Made by a program: the position numbers and the translations under genes. This document shows positions 24,521 through 36,510 of a DNA stretch of 64,000 bases, one piece after another. Within the stretch, counting starts at the first letter, position 1, and each line of letters opens with the position of its first letter. Origin of the DNA: Rhyacophila brunnea (taxonomy: Eukaryota; Arthropoda; Insecta; Trichoptera; Rhyacophilidae); contig JAGYXB010001962.1 of assembly GCA_022495005.1 (NCBI GenBank), positions 1,240,001 through 1,304,000 on the forward strand, in the 5' to 3' direction. Under the pieces are notes generated by a model. It searched no databases. It saw only the letters and a list, made by a program, of their open reading frames with translations, and was not told the DNA's origin.

Positions 24521-24911
24521 TTGTAAATCTTGACAGCGTATCACATGAAAAAATCGTGAAAACACACCGTGGTTATAACACAATCACTTATGGAAAGCCG
24601 TTGTTTCGTAGGGCAGACAGTTGCTTATTCGCTGTGCGAATTTGGAGCACTTTGAGCGTCTGGTTCGCACTTATAAGCAGATTGATATCGCTTAACACAA
24701 AAAAAAAAAAGTCACAAAAGTCACAATTCCCGGGAAAATCCCGGGAGGAAGCACTTGAAGATATGTCAGGTCGAAGTCCAGGGGCAGGCGCGGGTAATAA
24801 AGTGAAAACGGGATCAAAAACAGTAGAAAGCTGGGTCAAAGATAAAATGTTAACGAAAAGCGGTGAGTCGGCGTAAAATAGTTGCGGAGCGAAGCAAAAA
24901 AGAGGAGACAA
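24517..24911. other. orphan GC-rich segment, possible retroelement 5' fragment
   Basis: A plus-strand frame (24517-24876) ends with a basic Ser/Gly-rich stretch (EEALEDMSGRSPGAGAG...ESWVKDKM). It may be the start of another element's ORF1 or an extension of the R1 5' UTR read in antisense. I do not recognise it. An A13 run at about 24697 precedes it. Confidence 0.3.
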
Positions 24912-25782
24912 TTGATTTTTTTCTTCCAGAATGAGACTATATTATTACCACGTTCTAATTCAACTATCTCGTAATTATTATCATACAGTACGTAAGCCGG
25001 TGAACTATCATAGCCATCTGTACAGTAAGCTATTTTTAACTTTAAATTTGTAACTTTTTAAAACGTAAAATTAGATTGATATTATTTTGACAGCCATGTA
25101 TTCGTTCGGCCGGCTTCAGGTTACGTAGCATACATGTTATGTTTCAAGGGAATAATAATAATAATAATAATGATATTCATTCGCCCGAGAATTGTAATTA
25201 ATACTTATTGCGTTTCTTAAAATAAATCCCCGATGGTTAGAGGTTTTTGAGGTTAGACTGAATTAAAATGACGTCCTTTCAACGCTGAGATTACTCTCTG
25301 AATGAACTATGAATGACCTTGTTCCTGTTCATCGGGCTCTTCAACAGAAAATTTAAAAACGTTTATAATAAAAAGTTCTTTTTATCTTGTAATTATTTTT
25401 AACTTTATTATGTCTTTAGTCTATTTTTCTTGGGTATCTCCCTAAGGAAAGTTTTAAATAATCCCCTAGTATGGAGACTTTGCCACTGCTATAATATGTA
25501 CCTACTTAAATACAGATGTTTAATTTTATTGGTACATAAGCATAAGGAGATTCGCCATCGCTGATCCAAATTATTTATCAATGATAAATAACTATATTTA
25601 ATCGATATAACAAATTAATCATAGATTACAGGCATGTAGGTATATATATATATATAATATATATACGCTACTGTATTTATATAACATATTGTGTACTATT
25701 CTATATTTTTTATCATGCGAATACACGAAAAGGCCTATTTTATAATACAGACCACAGCTCTTTTAAACCGGCCATTCTAATA
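24912..25782. other. no gene seen; simple repeats
   Basis: (AAT)n at about 25150-25172 and an AT dinucleotide tract at about 25640-25670. No exon or RNA gene is supported. Confidence 0.5.
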
Positions 25783-26380
25783 CAGTCGAACTTGGTTATT
25801 AGGATCACGGAAATAGTGAGATCTCGGATGTAATGACGAAACATTCTTTAACATTTTAGTTTATGATTTTCTCCATACATTTATTCAATATTATTACGAG
25901 CTACTTCTCGGGTATACCGAGCAAAACTGTTTATGTGTCAATCTTTTAAAAACAACATTTTCAACTCTAAGCAATAAAATCCGACCGGGCAGTTAACTAG
26001 ACGGATGCCGCCGGCATCGGATTACGTTTATGACACTAGTTAAGTGTAACTTTCGTGTAAGTACTTATTTAGTGTTTTCGCCGACAACATTGAAAAAGTA
26101 TCCACGCATATGGTTGAAATTGCATGTAAAAAATACAAGCTTTGTGAAGTCAGTAGGTACCTACCAGCACCGCGCGGCTCAGCACTTCATTACAATAAAC
26201 AACTTCTTTTGTAGTTTATAAATGACATGCTTGTTTCGGGGATTTTTACGATAGTTTTCAGATTTTTTTATATTCTATGCTTACATAGAACGTGCCGCAA
26301 AAAATATTATATAACGAGTAATGCTTATAGTGAGAAAATTCATTCGGTCCCATCTTCCTTGTAATAACCAAGTTCGACTG
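25783..26380. mobile_element. pogo/Tc1-like MITE (CAGTCGAACTTGGTTATT ends)
   Basis: Terminal inverted repeats CAGTCGAACTTGGTTATTA at 25783 and its inverse AATAACCAAGTTCGACTG ending at 26380, flanked by TA on both sides. The CAGTCRAACYTGGTTAT type of end is characteristic of pogo-like elements. The interior has no transposase. Confidence 0.85.
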
Positions 26381-26913
26381 TAATTTAGAATAAAGATTTA
26401 CTAAAAACAACACGATTAACGTGTTTATTGAACTTTTTCTGATTATTTGTTTGATAATGTTGAAAAGAGCGAGACAAGGATAGTCGTATTAAAATATACG
26501 TATAATTGCATTGCGAGTTTTTTGCATTTATAAAACATACCTTATAATACAGCATGTATTCATGTTAGTACACATTCTAAGAAACATACAATAAAGTATA
26601 CCTATATTTATCGAAATAAAATAAAAATGAGCTGGGCAGCATCTATCAATAATATTTAGTTTTGACGCAAGGATTTCCGCAGTTTAGGGCATAATTATAA
26701 TTATTATTACTTGTTAAACATATCTGTTTTTTTTACAAGGAATTTAATCGACAGGTTTTATTTTGAATTTTGTAATTATTAAAATATAAAATCCTTTGCA
26801 AAACTGTGAGCATAAGTAATTGTCTCAAACACCACATTCTCAAATCTTGTGAATTATTGCTTGAATAAAAGAAACAGCTTACCAAATTATTCGCAATTAT
26901 ATAGTGCAAGTAC

Positions 26914-27133
26914 CAGCGCTCGAAATAGAAAAGTTTACTAACCGGAGCGCTTGTCAATTTTCTGAAGATATTTACAAATTATCAAATTTTTATAAAAATA
27001 AGTGTGTTAGATTTTTTATTATATAGCCTATCTAACTTAGATGGTCAACATATTTTTTTCACAAGACGGAGCAATTACCAATTTCACGAACCGGAACGGC
27101 GCTCTGGTGCGCTTCGGTCCATTTCGAGCCCTG
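26914..27133. mobile_element. hAT-type MITE, GCTCGAAAT family
   Basis: CAGCGCTCGAAATAG...ATTTCGAGCCCTG, flanked by GCAAGTAC and GCAAGTAA (7 of 8). The ends match 3138-3378. Confidence 0.85.
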
Positions 27134-27416
27134 GCAAGTAAGTACTTTATAACTAGCGATACTAGTGATACAAGCGTCGGTTAGTAATTGTTACCCTGAT
27201 TTGAAACATAAAAACCGATAGCTAAAAACTAACTCGATTAGAATTTCATGTAAAAACTACTAGTTAATTTCATCTTTATTATATAGGATGCCCGTAGCCT
27301 AATTTAGTAAAGCACATATACGTCAATTCAGTGAATACATCTGGTATAGTATGGTTATTGATTTATATTAGATGTGCACCTATATAGAAGACTTATAAAG
27401 TGTCAATGGCATCAAG

Positions 27417-27635
27417 CAGCGCTCGAAATGAAAAAATTTACGAACCGGAGAGCTCGATAACTTTATAAAAATATTAACATAGTTATCTAATTGTGCGTGT
27501 ATTTTATAAAAATGAGTGTGTCAATTCTTTTGTTATATGGCATATCTAGCTCAGATGGTCAAATTAATATTTCCACGAGACGGAGCGATAATTTAAAATG
27601 AACTGGAACGATGCTCCAGTCCATTTCAAGCCCTG
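27417..27635. mobile_element. hAT-type MITE, GCTCGAAAT family
   Basis: CAGCGCTCGAAATG...CATTTCAAGCCCTG. ATCAAG is shared by the two flanks, a partly decayed target duplication. Same family and almost the same length as 26914-27133. Confidence 0.8.
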
Positions 27636-27696
27636 ATCAAGACGATAATAATAGTTTTATATTAACTTCGGATGATATCACGAAAATGCTCTAATC

Positions 27697-28296
27697 CAGG
27701 GGGGGAGCAAACTTTTTGGATCGAGGGCCAAATTCAAGAATTCAAAATGAGCGGCGGACCGCAAGTAAAATACCATTTTTAGATATACACTATTTATTAT
27801 CACGAAAAATAAACATTACAAAAAAATAATGCGAAGAATGAAACTGTTGTACATTTTTTAAAGTTCAGATGTTAATTTTGTAGTTGATATTCTCAAAACT
27901 GCTTGTAAATGGGCATCGGAGATATTTGATCGTAAAGAATTTTTATTGAGATTCATGATCGAAAATGTTTGTTCACATATATAGGTTGATCCAAAAATAA
28001 CATTTTTCTTGCATAATCTTCAAGTTGGTCGAATTTGTCTGAATTAAGGGCATTGTAAAATTTGGAGATTTCTTCACGACGATGCAATTCTCTTGAATCA
28101 GTGTCACACTGCAGATAAATAATCTCAAGTTGTAGCTCTGTCGGTACACTATCAATATCTATTGAAAATGGATCGCGTACTATTGCTAAAGAAATTTTAA
28201 TCTACTGTCAATATTTAAAAAATATATATAAAAAAGTTATTCGTAATCAGAAGTACAATTAATGATGGCGGGCCGCAGTTTGCCCCCCCCCCCCTG
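27697..28296 (-). mobile_element. deleted hAT element with transposase C-terminus
   Basis: Begins CAGGGGGGGAGCAAACTTT and ends with AGTTTGCCCCCCC...CCTG, flanked by a perfect 8-bp duplication CTCTAATC (27689-27696 and 28297-28304). The minus strand from about 28190 encodes the end of a hAT transposase: DSVPTELQLEIIYLQCDT, KFYNALNSDKFDQLEDYA, then after a one-base shift CEQTFSIMNLNKNSLRSN and DAHLQAVLRIS. The last two blocks match the C-terminal hAT dimerisation region seen in GTF2IRD2/ZBED-like transposases. Everything upstream (BED finger, most of the RNase H fold) is missing, so it can move only if another copy supplies transposase. Confidence 0.88.
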
Positions 28297-28304
28297 CTCT
28301 AATC

Positions 28305-29980
28305 TCTACTTAAAAATGGTTGATATTTAAAAATCTCACTTAAGATAACAGTAGCTAGAAAGATCCAACGAGAGATTACTTTTAATCCATCAAAGTCCAC
28401 TGATTTTACGATTTTATTTATCTAGAAAACTAACAGATTATAATTAGTATATTTTATAGTTATTATTATAAATACAATATGACAAAAATAATAATAAATA
28501 CCAACTATGTTATCACTTTACAAGAAAACAATCTTACATTGACATAAGTACACGAAAAAAAGGCCAAAGTGAATATTTATGATATATTATATTAATTTAC
28601 TGTTTATTGATAATTAAAATGTTGTCAATTAAAAAAATCAAAAAAAAAATATTACACTTAATCGGAAATAACCAAAATTATTTTTATCAGTGATTAATTA
28701 CGCTTAGGGTATAACTTGAATGCAAATAAAATGGTATTGAAATTATTTTTTACTATCTATACCAGTGATTCCCAACCGGAGTTCCGTCAGGTGTGCCAGA
28801 GGCTCCCCGAAAATCTTGCGAAAAAAAGTTCAACTCGAAACGTTTTTCATAGTAAAGACGTAATCACAAGGTTTAAGATTTTTAAATTTGAGATTAGATG
28901 TAATAAAGCCATAGTTCTTATTGAAGTAATTAGAGTTTTCGTCAGTAGGGACATATTTTTGTAGCAACGAGGGATGAAGGAATGCGGTGAGTATCAGGTT
29001 GTTATTGTTAAACGTCATCGCCTACTACGCACTGCTCATTTTGTTTCTGTAAAAGTTTTGCACGTTTACATTATTGTAGGTAACAACAAAGCATTGATGT
29101 ACCTACCCTTTTAATGTTTTTATTCACATTTTTTCCCGAAATTCAGTTATCTACATAATAATGAATACATACTGAGATATCCCGAGTTCTGGGCTAGCTC
29201 AGAACTGTGTCGAGCTCAGGATTCACAATAAAAAAATTTAGGTTAAATGAAAAGTCTTTGTCTTTTTTTTTTTGGTTATAAATAAGCACGTGGCTTTATA
29301 TTTTCAGTGATTGTCTTCGCTACACACTTATATGCTAATAATTAAAACAATAGTTTTTTTTTTGGCGCGGAGTACACGAATTCAACTTGCGTCCTCTCGC
29401 AAATCGTGTTTCTTCTGACTGCCTCATTAAATGTTTAAAAATTCTCGCGTGAGAGTAGTCACTACAAAAGAACTTTAATGCTAACTCTCTTCCACTCTTA
29501 CATCTTTTACACCCATCTCTTTCAAACTCATAAAACAAAATCTTACATAGATTTACAAACTATTCCTATTACTAAATTAATTACAATTTTAATGGTATAA
29601 ATCTTAATATTACACTTAAAGCTATTAGTTTGAAATTTTTATATCTAGGTACATACTATAATTAGCATTCTAAATCTAACATATTCCTTTTTATCCAGAT
29701 AGCCAAGTGATACGTCATAAGTCTTTCAAATTCTGTTAATTGACTATGTGACCAAGCTGCACGCTTAGGCCTACAAAACTTTATTCCGGCTCCCCATTGA
29801 AGACGGGAAGTCCAGGAGTATGTCAATATTTACATTACAATTTCCAATGCAAGAAGTCAGTTCATGCGTTAGAAAATGTAGTGGAAAATTAAGGGAGGAG
29901 TGTGACTATAAGTAAAATAATTTGCAGTAGATTCTGTTTGGTGACAAAATTCTCGCCTGCGGAGCAATATACCTACAATA
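28305..29980. other. no gene seen; AT-rich with weak repeats
   Basis: A CAGTGATTCCCAACCGG motif at 28764 resembles a hAT end, but no matching right end was found. The rest is AT-rich with no supported exon. Confidence 0.4.
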
Positions 29981-30683
29981 CAGTCAAACTTGGTTATTAT
30001 TACGAGAAAGATGGGACCGACTGAATTTGCTCATTATAAGCGTTGCTCGTTATATCAGAGAATAGATATTTTTAAATGAGCGGTCACATAATTATTTTAA
30101 TACATTTTATTGCTTAGGGTCGAAATGTTTTTAAACGATCGGCACATTAAGGCTATACTTTAGCTGGGGCACGTTCTAAAACGGTCGTGACTGTGCGACG
30201 GGAAGAATGTGCAAACGACGCGTGCAGAACAAAACATAATTAGTCATAAAAATTCAACATGCGTCCATTTAGTGTTATGTTTATTGTTCTATTTATAATA
30301 TTAATAATATATTCATTGATATGTTTTCTTTTTCAAGTAAATGGGTAACTTTTTTTAGTCATCTTTATACGATTTAAGAATTAATTCCCCCGATGCCATC
30401 ACAAAACAAAATGACGTGTTCACAGCTCGACTTTCGCTCTCCGATTGGCAGCCAGTTCGAAATTTCGTCGTACCTATAGTTGAAAATTATTTGCCGTTTC
30501 ACTGAAGGCTCTTAACAGTTTAAAGAAAATTTTTGAACATATTTTAGCTTGGTATAACCGATAAGTAGCTCGTAATAAAAGTGAATAAATATATGTAGAA
30601 AATCATAAACTAAAATTTCAACGAATGTTTTCTCGTTATATCCAAGATCTCGCTATATCCGTGATAATAACCGAGTGGACACT
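29981..30683. mobile_element. pogo-like element ends enclosing a second repeat
   Basis: Left end CAGTCAAACTTGGTTATTAT at 29981, preceded by TA. The right end near 30683 (ATAATAACCGAGTGGACACT) is a diverged inverse. The interior contains a copy of the ~375-bp repeat (about 30145-30520) also found at 41026-41512 and inverted at 62938-63290. Confidence 0.65.
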
Positions 30684-31161
30684 ATCGGTTAATTATTTTA
30701 CATATATAAGTAACATTTTCATCAGATATACTAATTTTGCTCTCTGTTCTAGTCAGGAGATTTTACAAAAAAGGTTGGGAATCACATTGCCATGTACGCA
30801 CACTGAGATCTATAGGGTTATAACTGCAAATAAACCCAAAAATGACTAATTATGAATGCAGTTCGATAAAAAAAAAACTATTTTTAATGCTATCTGGCAT
30901 TAACTGCTACTTGGAAGCAGTGGTCTCCTATATAATTATTGTATCCATGGTTATTTTATATTTAAAATTTTAATTTAGAGCTATATAGAGGCATTATCTT
31001 ACAAGAGGCCGTTTGGCAAAAAAATATTTCATCATTGGTACAATATTTATTGTGCTAGATCGCCGTATTTTTCAGCAGTTTACTGCAATTAAATAAATTG
31101 TAGTTAATTATTTAACATTCAAACTAAAATTACTCATGATCATGTTATTTGCAGTTGTGAC

Positions 31162-31882
31162 TAGGGAATCCAATCCCGAGCCAAAATTCTGATCCCTGGA
31201 TTTCGGGATTACAATTTGACAATCCCGGAATTCAGGGACTGGTCCCGGGATTGGCATTTTTTTCCATTGTTAATATAAAAATTTTATATTTACAAATAAC
31301 ATCGGTCAAAAATAAATCTAGTATAATTTATACTATTTAAGACATTTATTGTTAATATGGTACATCTACATTCAATCTTGGAAATACATAAGTTTAATGG
31401 AGTAAATAATATTGTAATATAAATAATAATGTGAATTTAATATGAGATTGCTGTTTCTGATAGTAAAGACTTAATGAATGGGTTAGCGAGATTTAAAATA
31501 GTAAAGCAAATCATGGTGTACTTATGGCCTCTCCGCTACATAAATCTTATTAGTCAGCCAAATATGAAACTGCCGTAAAACGTATGAGATCATGTTAATA
31601 GTGCGAAGCATTGTTTTTTTTCCAATCTTTCTCATATTTATTAATTTGTGTGAAAAAATAAAATGAATCGGCAACTTACACTTGGGTATAAATAAAACTT
31701 CATTCAAACGCAGTTTATTTCTGTAGTTATTTGTTATTAAAAGTATTTTTTTCTGTTATATTTTCATTTTATTTTCCATAAAAATTGAAAAAAATCAATC
31801 CCGAAAGTTTCGGGATTATGTTTATCATCCCAGGATTCATAGGTATCGAAAATAGCTCGGGATCCCGGGATTGGAATCCCTA
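31162..31882. mobile_element. hAT-type element, family 2 (AATCCCGGGAT-rich ends)
   Basis: TAGGGAATCCAATCCCGAGCC...GGGATTGGAATCCCTA, flanked by GTTGTGAC and GTTATGAC (7 of 8). The end regions are full of CCCGGGAT-type words that can fold back. A second copy lies at 54496-55247. No intact transposase. Confidence 0.8.
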
Positions 31883-32718
31883 GTTATGACCCTATAGATC
31901 TCAGTGTGCGAATGACATCACCTGTATTTATCAATAATTCGTATTCGTTATAATTTTTCAATTTAACAGGTAGGTTAATTTTATAAACCTAATATCTACT
32001 ATTTCAATTGACTTATTTTTATCTTATCTTATCTTAAGTCGATTTTATGCAGAATTTGAGACAGGTAAGCTTATTAGCGAACATTTTATCGGTATACCAA
32101 AAACAAACAATATTAAATTTTTGATAACATGTTTAATTATATAATCTAATCAATATCATTATTGGTTTTATGAAAAAAATCGATACTAATTAGTACCTAA
32201 AACTGCTTTATTTTTATTATCAATTTTATAGTGATATCACTGTTGCTATCAGGTGTGATATTGAGCTATTAAGTTAGGTGTGTCGATATTATTATCTGTT
32301 TACATTACAAAACTTTAATAATTATTATAAAGATACAGTAGTACATAATATTGATTATTATTGGTGGTAAACTGATTTTCGTAAGAATTGGGTTGTTGAC
32401 ATTCTTGAATCATAAAAGCGCACGTCGTCAGCTTCCAAACTAAGATCAATTATTTGTTATTAAAATTATTTATTAGATTAGAATAATTTCCATGTCTGGT
32501 TTTTAATAATATATCATATTATTTGTCAATTATTTTAATACTTGTGAAAAATATCAGGGTACAAGAAACGGATAAAAAGTACAAATACTTTAGCGATAGG
32601 CTATATAATATAGAGCCGAAACCCTTCGCCATCGAGGGCGCAATTTAGGCCACCCGCTCACGCAGAAACTAAAATCTGACGAACTGGTTGACTTTTGTCG
32701 TCTTAGCAATGGTCTTAA
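31883..32718. other. no gene seen
   Basis: AT-rich. No supported exon, RNA gene or repeat boundary. Confidence 0.4.
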
Positions 32719-32927
32719 GGTTCAAATAGACTATATGACAATCGGGCACATATATGCTAAGAGCGATTTAGTGTCTATGATCATATCTATGCCATTCCGA
32801 CATATTATACATACATATTGTATGACAGCTCTGACATCGTATTTACACTCTGTGACATGGGACGCCAACATAAGAAACGGGTTTTTCGGGATTTATATGG
32901 CCGATCGTCATAGAGTCTATTTGAACC
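32719..32927. mobile_element. short MITE or foldback element
   Basis: Ends GGTTCAAATAGACTATATGA and the inverse TCATAGAGTCTATTTGAACC. The interior frame at 32735-32989 runs out of the element and is not a gene. Confidence 0.6.
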
Positions 32928-33589
32928 ATAAGCTTGTTATTGCTTGTTTAGTTCACTTCAGTGCTACCAATTTTGGTAAGAAAATATGATTTTTCATCGA
33001 ATCTACTGACCACTGTTTTATGGGTGACTCGAAACTGAGAGACTGGGAGACTAACATGTCGAGTCTCTTCGGGTTTGGTCGCGGACGTTTTGAAACTGAG
33101 AGATTCCAGTCTTGCAATCAGCAAGCCGCCATTAAAATACATTAGCTAGCTGCTAGATACTGGAGTTTCAATTTCGTCTTTTTTGATTATTCACGTGAGC
33201 GGATGACCTTACAATAACACTCGAAAAATGCCAAGGGCGCATAAACTTTGATAGAGTTTCGTAAACTGGTGTTATTTTTTTTTTTAACTGATTATAATTT
33301 TTTTAAAACCCTTTTGTTATTACTCTACAGTTACATAAGAACTAAATTCAACCAAATTGTATACTCAATGATAATGATAGTGAACATACATAATTTAGAA
33401 AATATATTATAATCAATAGAAAAAATCTTTTTGATACTTAAAAGTATAAATAAAAAGGAATATATATTTTCTAAAAAGTGTTTTCCAAAATTATGTATGT
33501 TCAATAATAAGAATGGTATATTCTTAAATCTAGTGAATTATTCTATGAATAAAAGAAATAGTTAATTAAAAATTATTAGCAATTTCGAG

Positions 33590-33830
33590 TAAATTACATC
33601 ATAAAATATTGGAGAAATCCGTGACGTCGGTTAGTAATTGAAGTAGTAGGTACCTACTTTGATTTAATAAACAATAACCGATTGCCAATAGTAGCTTGAT
33701 TTGAAAGAACGCTGATGAGCAGGTATTAAAAGGCCAATAGTTAAAATTTGTCGTAATTAGTATGTCACCTCGTAGCATAGTGGATAATGCGCGGACGGGG
33801 CGTAACGCAATAGTATGCTTAGACATTTTT
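33590..33830 (+). mobile_element. tRNA-headed SINE, family 2 (partial)
   Basis: Matches 55690-55960 and 61850-62115 in opposite orientation: TTGGAGAAATCCGTGACGTC, AATAACCGATTGCCAATAG and GTCACCTCGTAGCATAGTGG. The last block is the A-box part of a tRNA-like head; the B box is lost in this copy. Confidence 0.65.
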
Positions 33831-34449
33831 CCCTTATGAGAAAGTGCTCAGCACGTTAGACAGTCAAAAAATAATATTTTTTGGGAAATTTTGGCACACC
33901 TACGTTAAAAGGTTCGCCGACCCTGACTAAGATAACCAAAATCCACGTCAATAATGACGTAACACTCAGTGTTTTTCAATACAAAACTATTACAATTTTT
34001 TAAAGCCTTGATAGAGATATACCTACATGATCGATATTGATTTTATGATATTTCTGTCGATTAAAGATATTTATCATAATTAAGAAATACTGTGATTACT
34101 GATTATTATTAAGTTGTAGGTGTAGATGTAGATAATAAACGATAAGATACATATTTTGCGTATATTTTTATTGATAATATCAGATCTGGAGTTTTATGTT
34201 TTAATGATTGATAAGAGAACACCTGCAAATATATGGAGATAAGAGCTTATAATACCCACCTACACGCTCGTATACCTTATCATGTGATTATAATTTGATA
34301 AATGACAAACCAGAACTGACGAACCATTATTGACAAAATAGTTTTATCAGCAACGAGATGAACTTTGAGCCAGTGTAGTGGTGCTAAAAAGATAGCGCCG
34401 GGTTGCTATTTAAAAAAAAACATAATTACAGCCTCAGTGGGAGTAGTCC

Positions 34450-35157
34450 AGTGGATCTAACGTGAAATTTAACTGTGGCCGCACAATTGACATTGACAGT
34501 TCTATGGAAACGTCTGGTGGCCGCACCAAATTTCACTTTTGTTGTGATTGAAAAGATTAAAACTAAATTTTATTTACTAAAAAAATGGATCAATTTATTT
34601 ATATACAAGACCATTTAATAAAAGATATTTGAACATTTTAGTACATAATATGTACTTTATTCTGATAGAAAGCATGATAATGACCTAATGCGTTCCGTGT
34701 ATACAAAATACAGGACTTATAACATGTCGTATATTGTGTTTGCCATACTATATTATAGTATATTTATTCAAAAATATTGCAAATGGAAATTCCTCAATAC
34801 CTACTTCTATTTTCAAATGCGAGCCTTTAAGACTAACCTTTATGGCAAACACAATATACCTACGACATGTTACAAGTCCTGTATTTTGTATACACGGAAC
34901 GCATTAGGTCATTATCATGCTTTCTATCAGAATAAAAAAATAACAATATGATTTAATAATGTTTCAATTTTCTCACCATCATATCCTATGCCTTTGTGCG
35001 TTTTACCAGGACGTAGAGCGTAAAATTGTGTACATTTTGGCATTTAAAACAGAAAAACAGCAAAAACTAAAAAAATGCGTTCTGTCAGTATACCCTCGGA
35101 ATGATCTTTCAAAGTACTTATACAGTAGTAGGAGAAATCGACAATATTTATAAAGCA
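34450..35157. mobile_element. repeat of the GTGGCCGCACAATTGAC family with a foldback insertion
   Basis: 34470-34645 and 34786-34830 match 52010-52265 (AACTGTGGCCGCACAATTGA, TGGAAATTCCTCAATA). The foldback arms 34657-34747 and 34841-34935 interrupt it and are absent from the sister copy. Confidence 0.7.
34657..34935. repeat. long inverted repeat, ~91-95-bp arms
   Basis: 34657-34747 is nearly the exact inverse of 34841-34935, differing by one substitution and a 4-nt AGGT. The loop is about 93 nt. Confidence 0.9.
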
Positions 35158-35159
35158 AT

Positions 35160-36020
35160 TTTTAATATTAATACTATCGACTGAAGGTACTTGATGGAAT
35201 TTGAATTTAAATTCTAATTGATTCAAGCTCTGTACTATCAACATTTGCGAATTACTACATTTAATTACTTATTAAATGAAAAACACACGTTTGACATTGA
35301 AAAGGGTGCAAAACTACTTCACAGTCATACGGGTGATTATAAATTATTCTACCAAGAAATATTAGAAATAAACTATATTATGGTCAATGTTATTTATACA
35401 AAACTTATATATGTACGTATGAGAATGTATGGATGAGGATTTAGGTATGTATAAGTGTATATTAGGTGAGTTTATTTATTATGTATTTTTTTAAAACATG
35501 TTATAAAAGAAGTGAATACCATGTAAGAGTATTATTAAAGACTAATATATCATTAGTTAACCCCATTAATTATTTTTCTTAGAATTGACGATTTACACCT
35601 CTTGAATGTAGTATTTTTATTGTTCAAAAGAATAATGATCTATTATTATGTTTTGACGATTTATTATAATATTGTTATTAATAAGATAGGGTTTTTACTA
35701 TTAAGGTTTTAACACTTCAACTATTCATAAGTTGTTTATTGTATTTTTTGTAACCTTTGACTTGATAGGTAGATAATGGAGTTTTTACCTACTTTATTGT
35801 ATTGATTTATTATATAAGCTAGAGTAAAGAGAGTTCGTTGTCAGTGTGTGTTTACCTTTGGTGAGTGTACACGGCGCCTGAAGATGCCAAAAGGCGAAAC
35901 CCGGGTCGCAAAAAACGACTTAAACGGAATAGTACAGAGCTTGAATCTATTAGAATTTAAAGCAATTTTTGCTAATTCATTCAACCAAAGCTCTTTACTA
36001 TACTAAATTTATAACTAAAT
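35160..36020 (+). repeat. Penelope-type terminal repeat with hammerhead-like motif
   Basis: 35838-35960 contains, on the plus strand, CTGAAGA (35878-35884), a GCC/GGC stem with an AAAA loop, GAAA (35896-35899), and then CCCGGGTC ending in GTC (35905-35907). This order (CUGANGA, stem, GAAA, short palindrome, NUH) is that of a hammerhead ribozyme. Hammerheads are known in the terminal repeats of Penelope-like elements, and a Penelope RT remnant lies 1.5 kb away. Stem I pairing looks weak, so activity is uncertain. Confidence 0.5.
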
Positions 36021-36074
36021 TAATTATAGTAAAGCAAACATTTATGTTAAACTATTTTTATCTTATATTTTCAG

Positions 36075-36111
36075 ATATCCACCTCACGACTGCTTGCATC
36101 GACTGTTTAAT
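36075..36111 (+). pseudogene. frame-broken type-A microexon
   Basis: Follows a good acceptor (ATATTTTCAG) and precedes GTAAGT. In one frame it reads TACIDCLM, matching the type-A core AC-x2-C of the exons at 40571 and 53206. It is only 37 nt, not a multiple of three, and lacks the TGQ end, so it cannot be spliced in phase 0. It is probably a decayed extra copy of the exon cassette. Confidence 0.5.
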
Positions 36112-36349
36112 GTAAGTATATATATGTGTAATAGACTGTATGATGAGAGGAAATGTAATAATGCAAATTTACGGTTCTCTATTACAGGTAGGGCGATTTT
36201 CCTTGACGCAGATGACGTAATCGATTCATCAGAAGATTTAAAGGGGGCCTCGAAACAACATAACATAAGCGATGGCCCATGTATGACACATCCACACAGA
36301 TACGTACTTGTACATGAAAAAACATACCGCTAATATTATAATAATATGA

Positions 36350-36510
36350 ATACTGAATTGATGGAAGTTGAATTTAAATTCTAATGGATTTTAATTGTGT
36401 ACTATTGTATTTGAGTAGTTTTTTGTGACCCGGGTTTCGCCTTTCGGCATCTTCAGACACTATGCGCACTCACCAATGGTAAGTACACACTGACAACGAA
36501 TTGGTACATT
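36350..36510 (-). repeat. Penelope-type terminal repeat with hammerhead-like motif (minus strand)
   Basis: The inverse orientation of 35838-35960. The minus strand reads CTGAAGA, GCC-GAAA-GGC, GAAA, CCCGGGTC over 36427-36456. The stem is preserved while the loop differs (GAAA here, AAAA in the other copy). Confidence 0.5.

Noticed and set aside
36094..36333. 79-codon frame (MHRLFNVS...)
   Set aside because: It runs through the decayed type-A exon and on into unrelated sequence. There is no matching phase, no paralogue and no recognisable domain.
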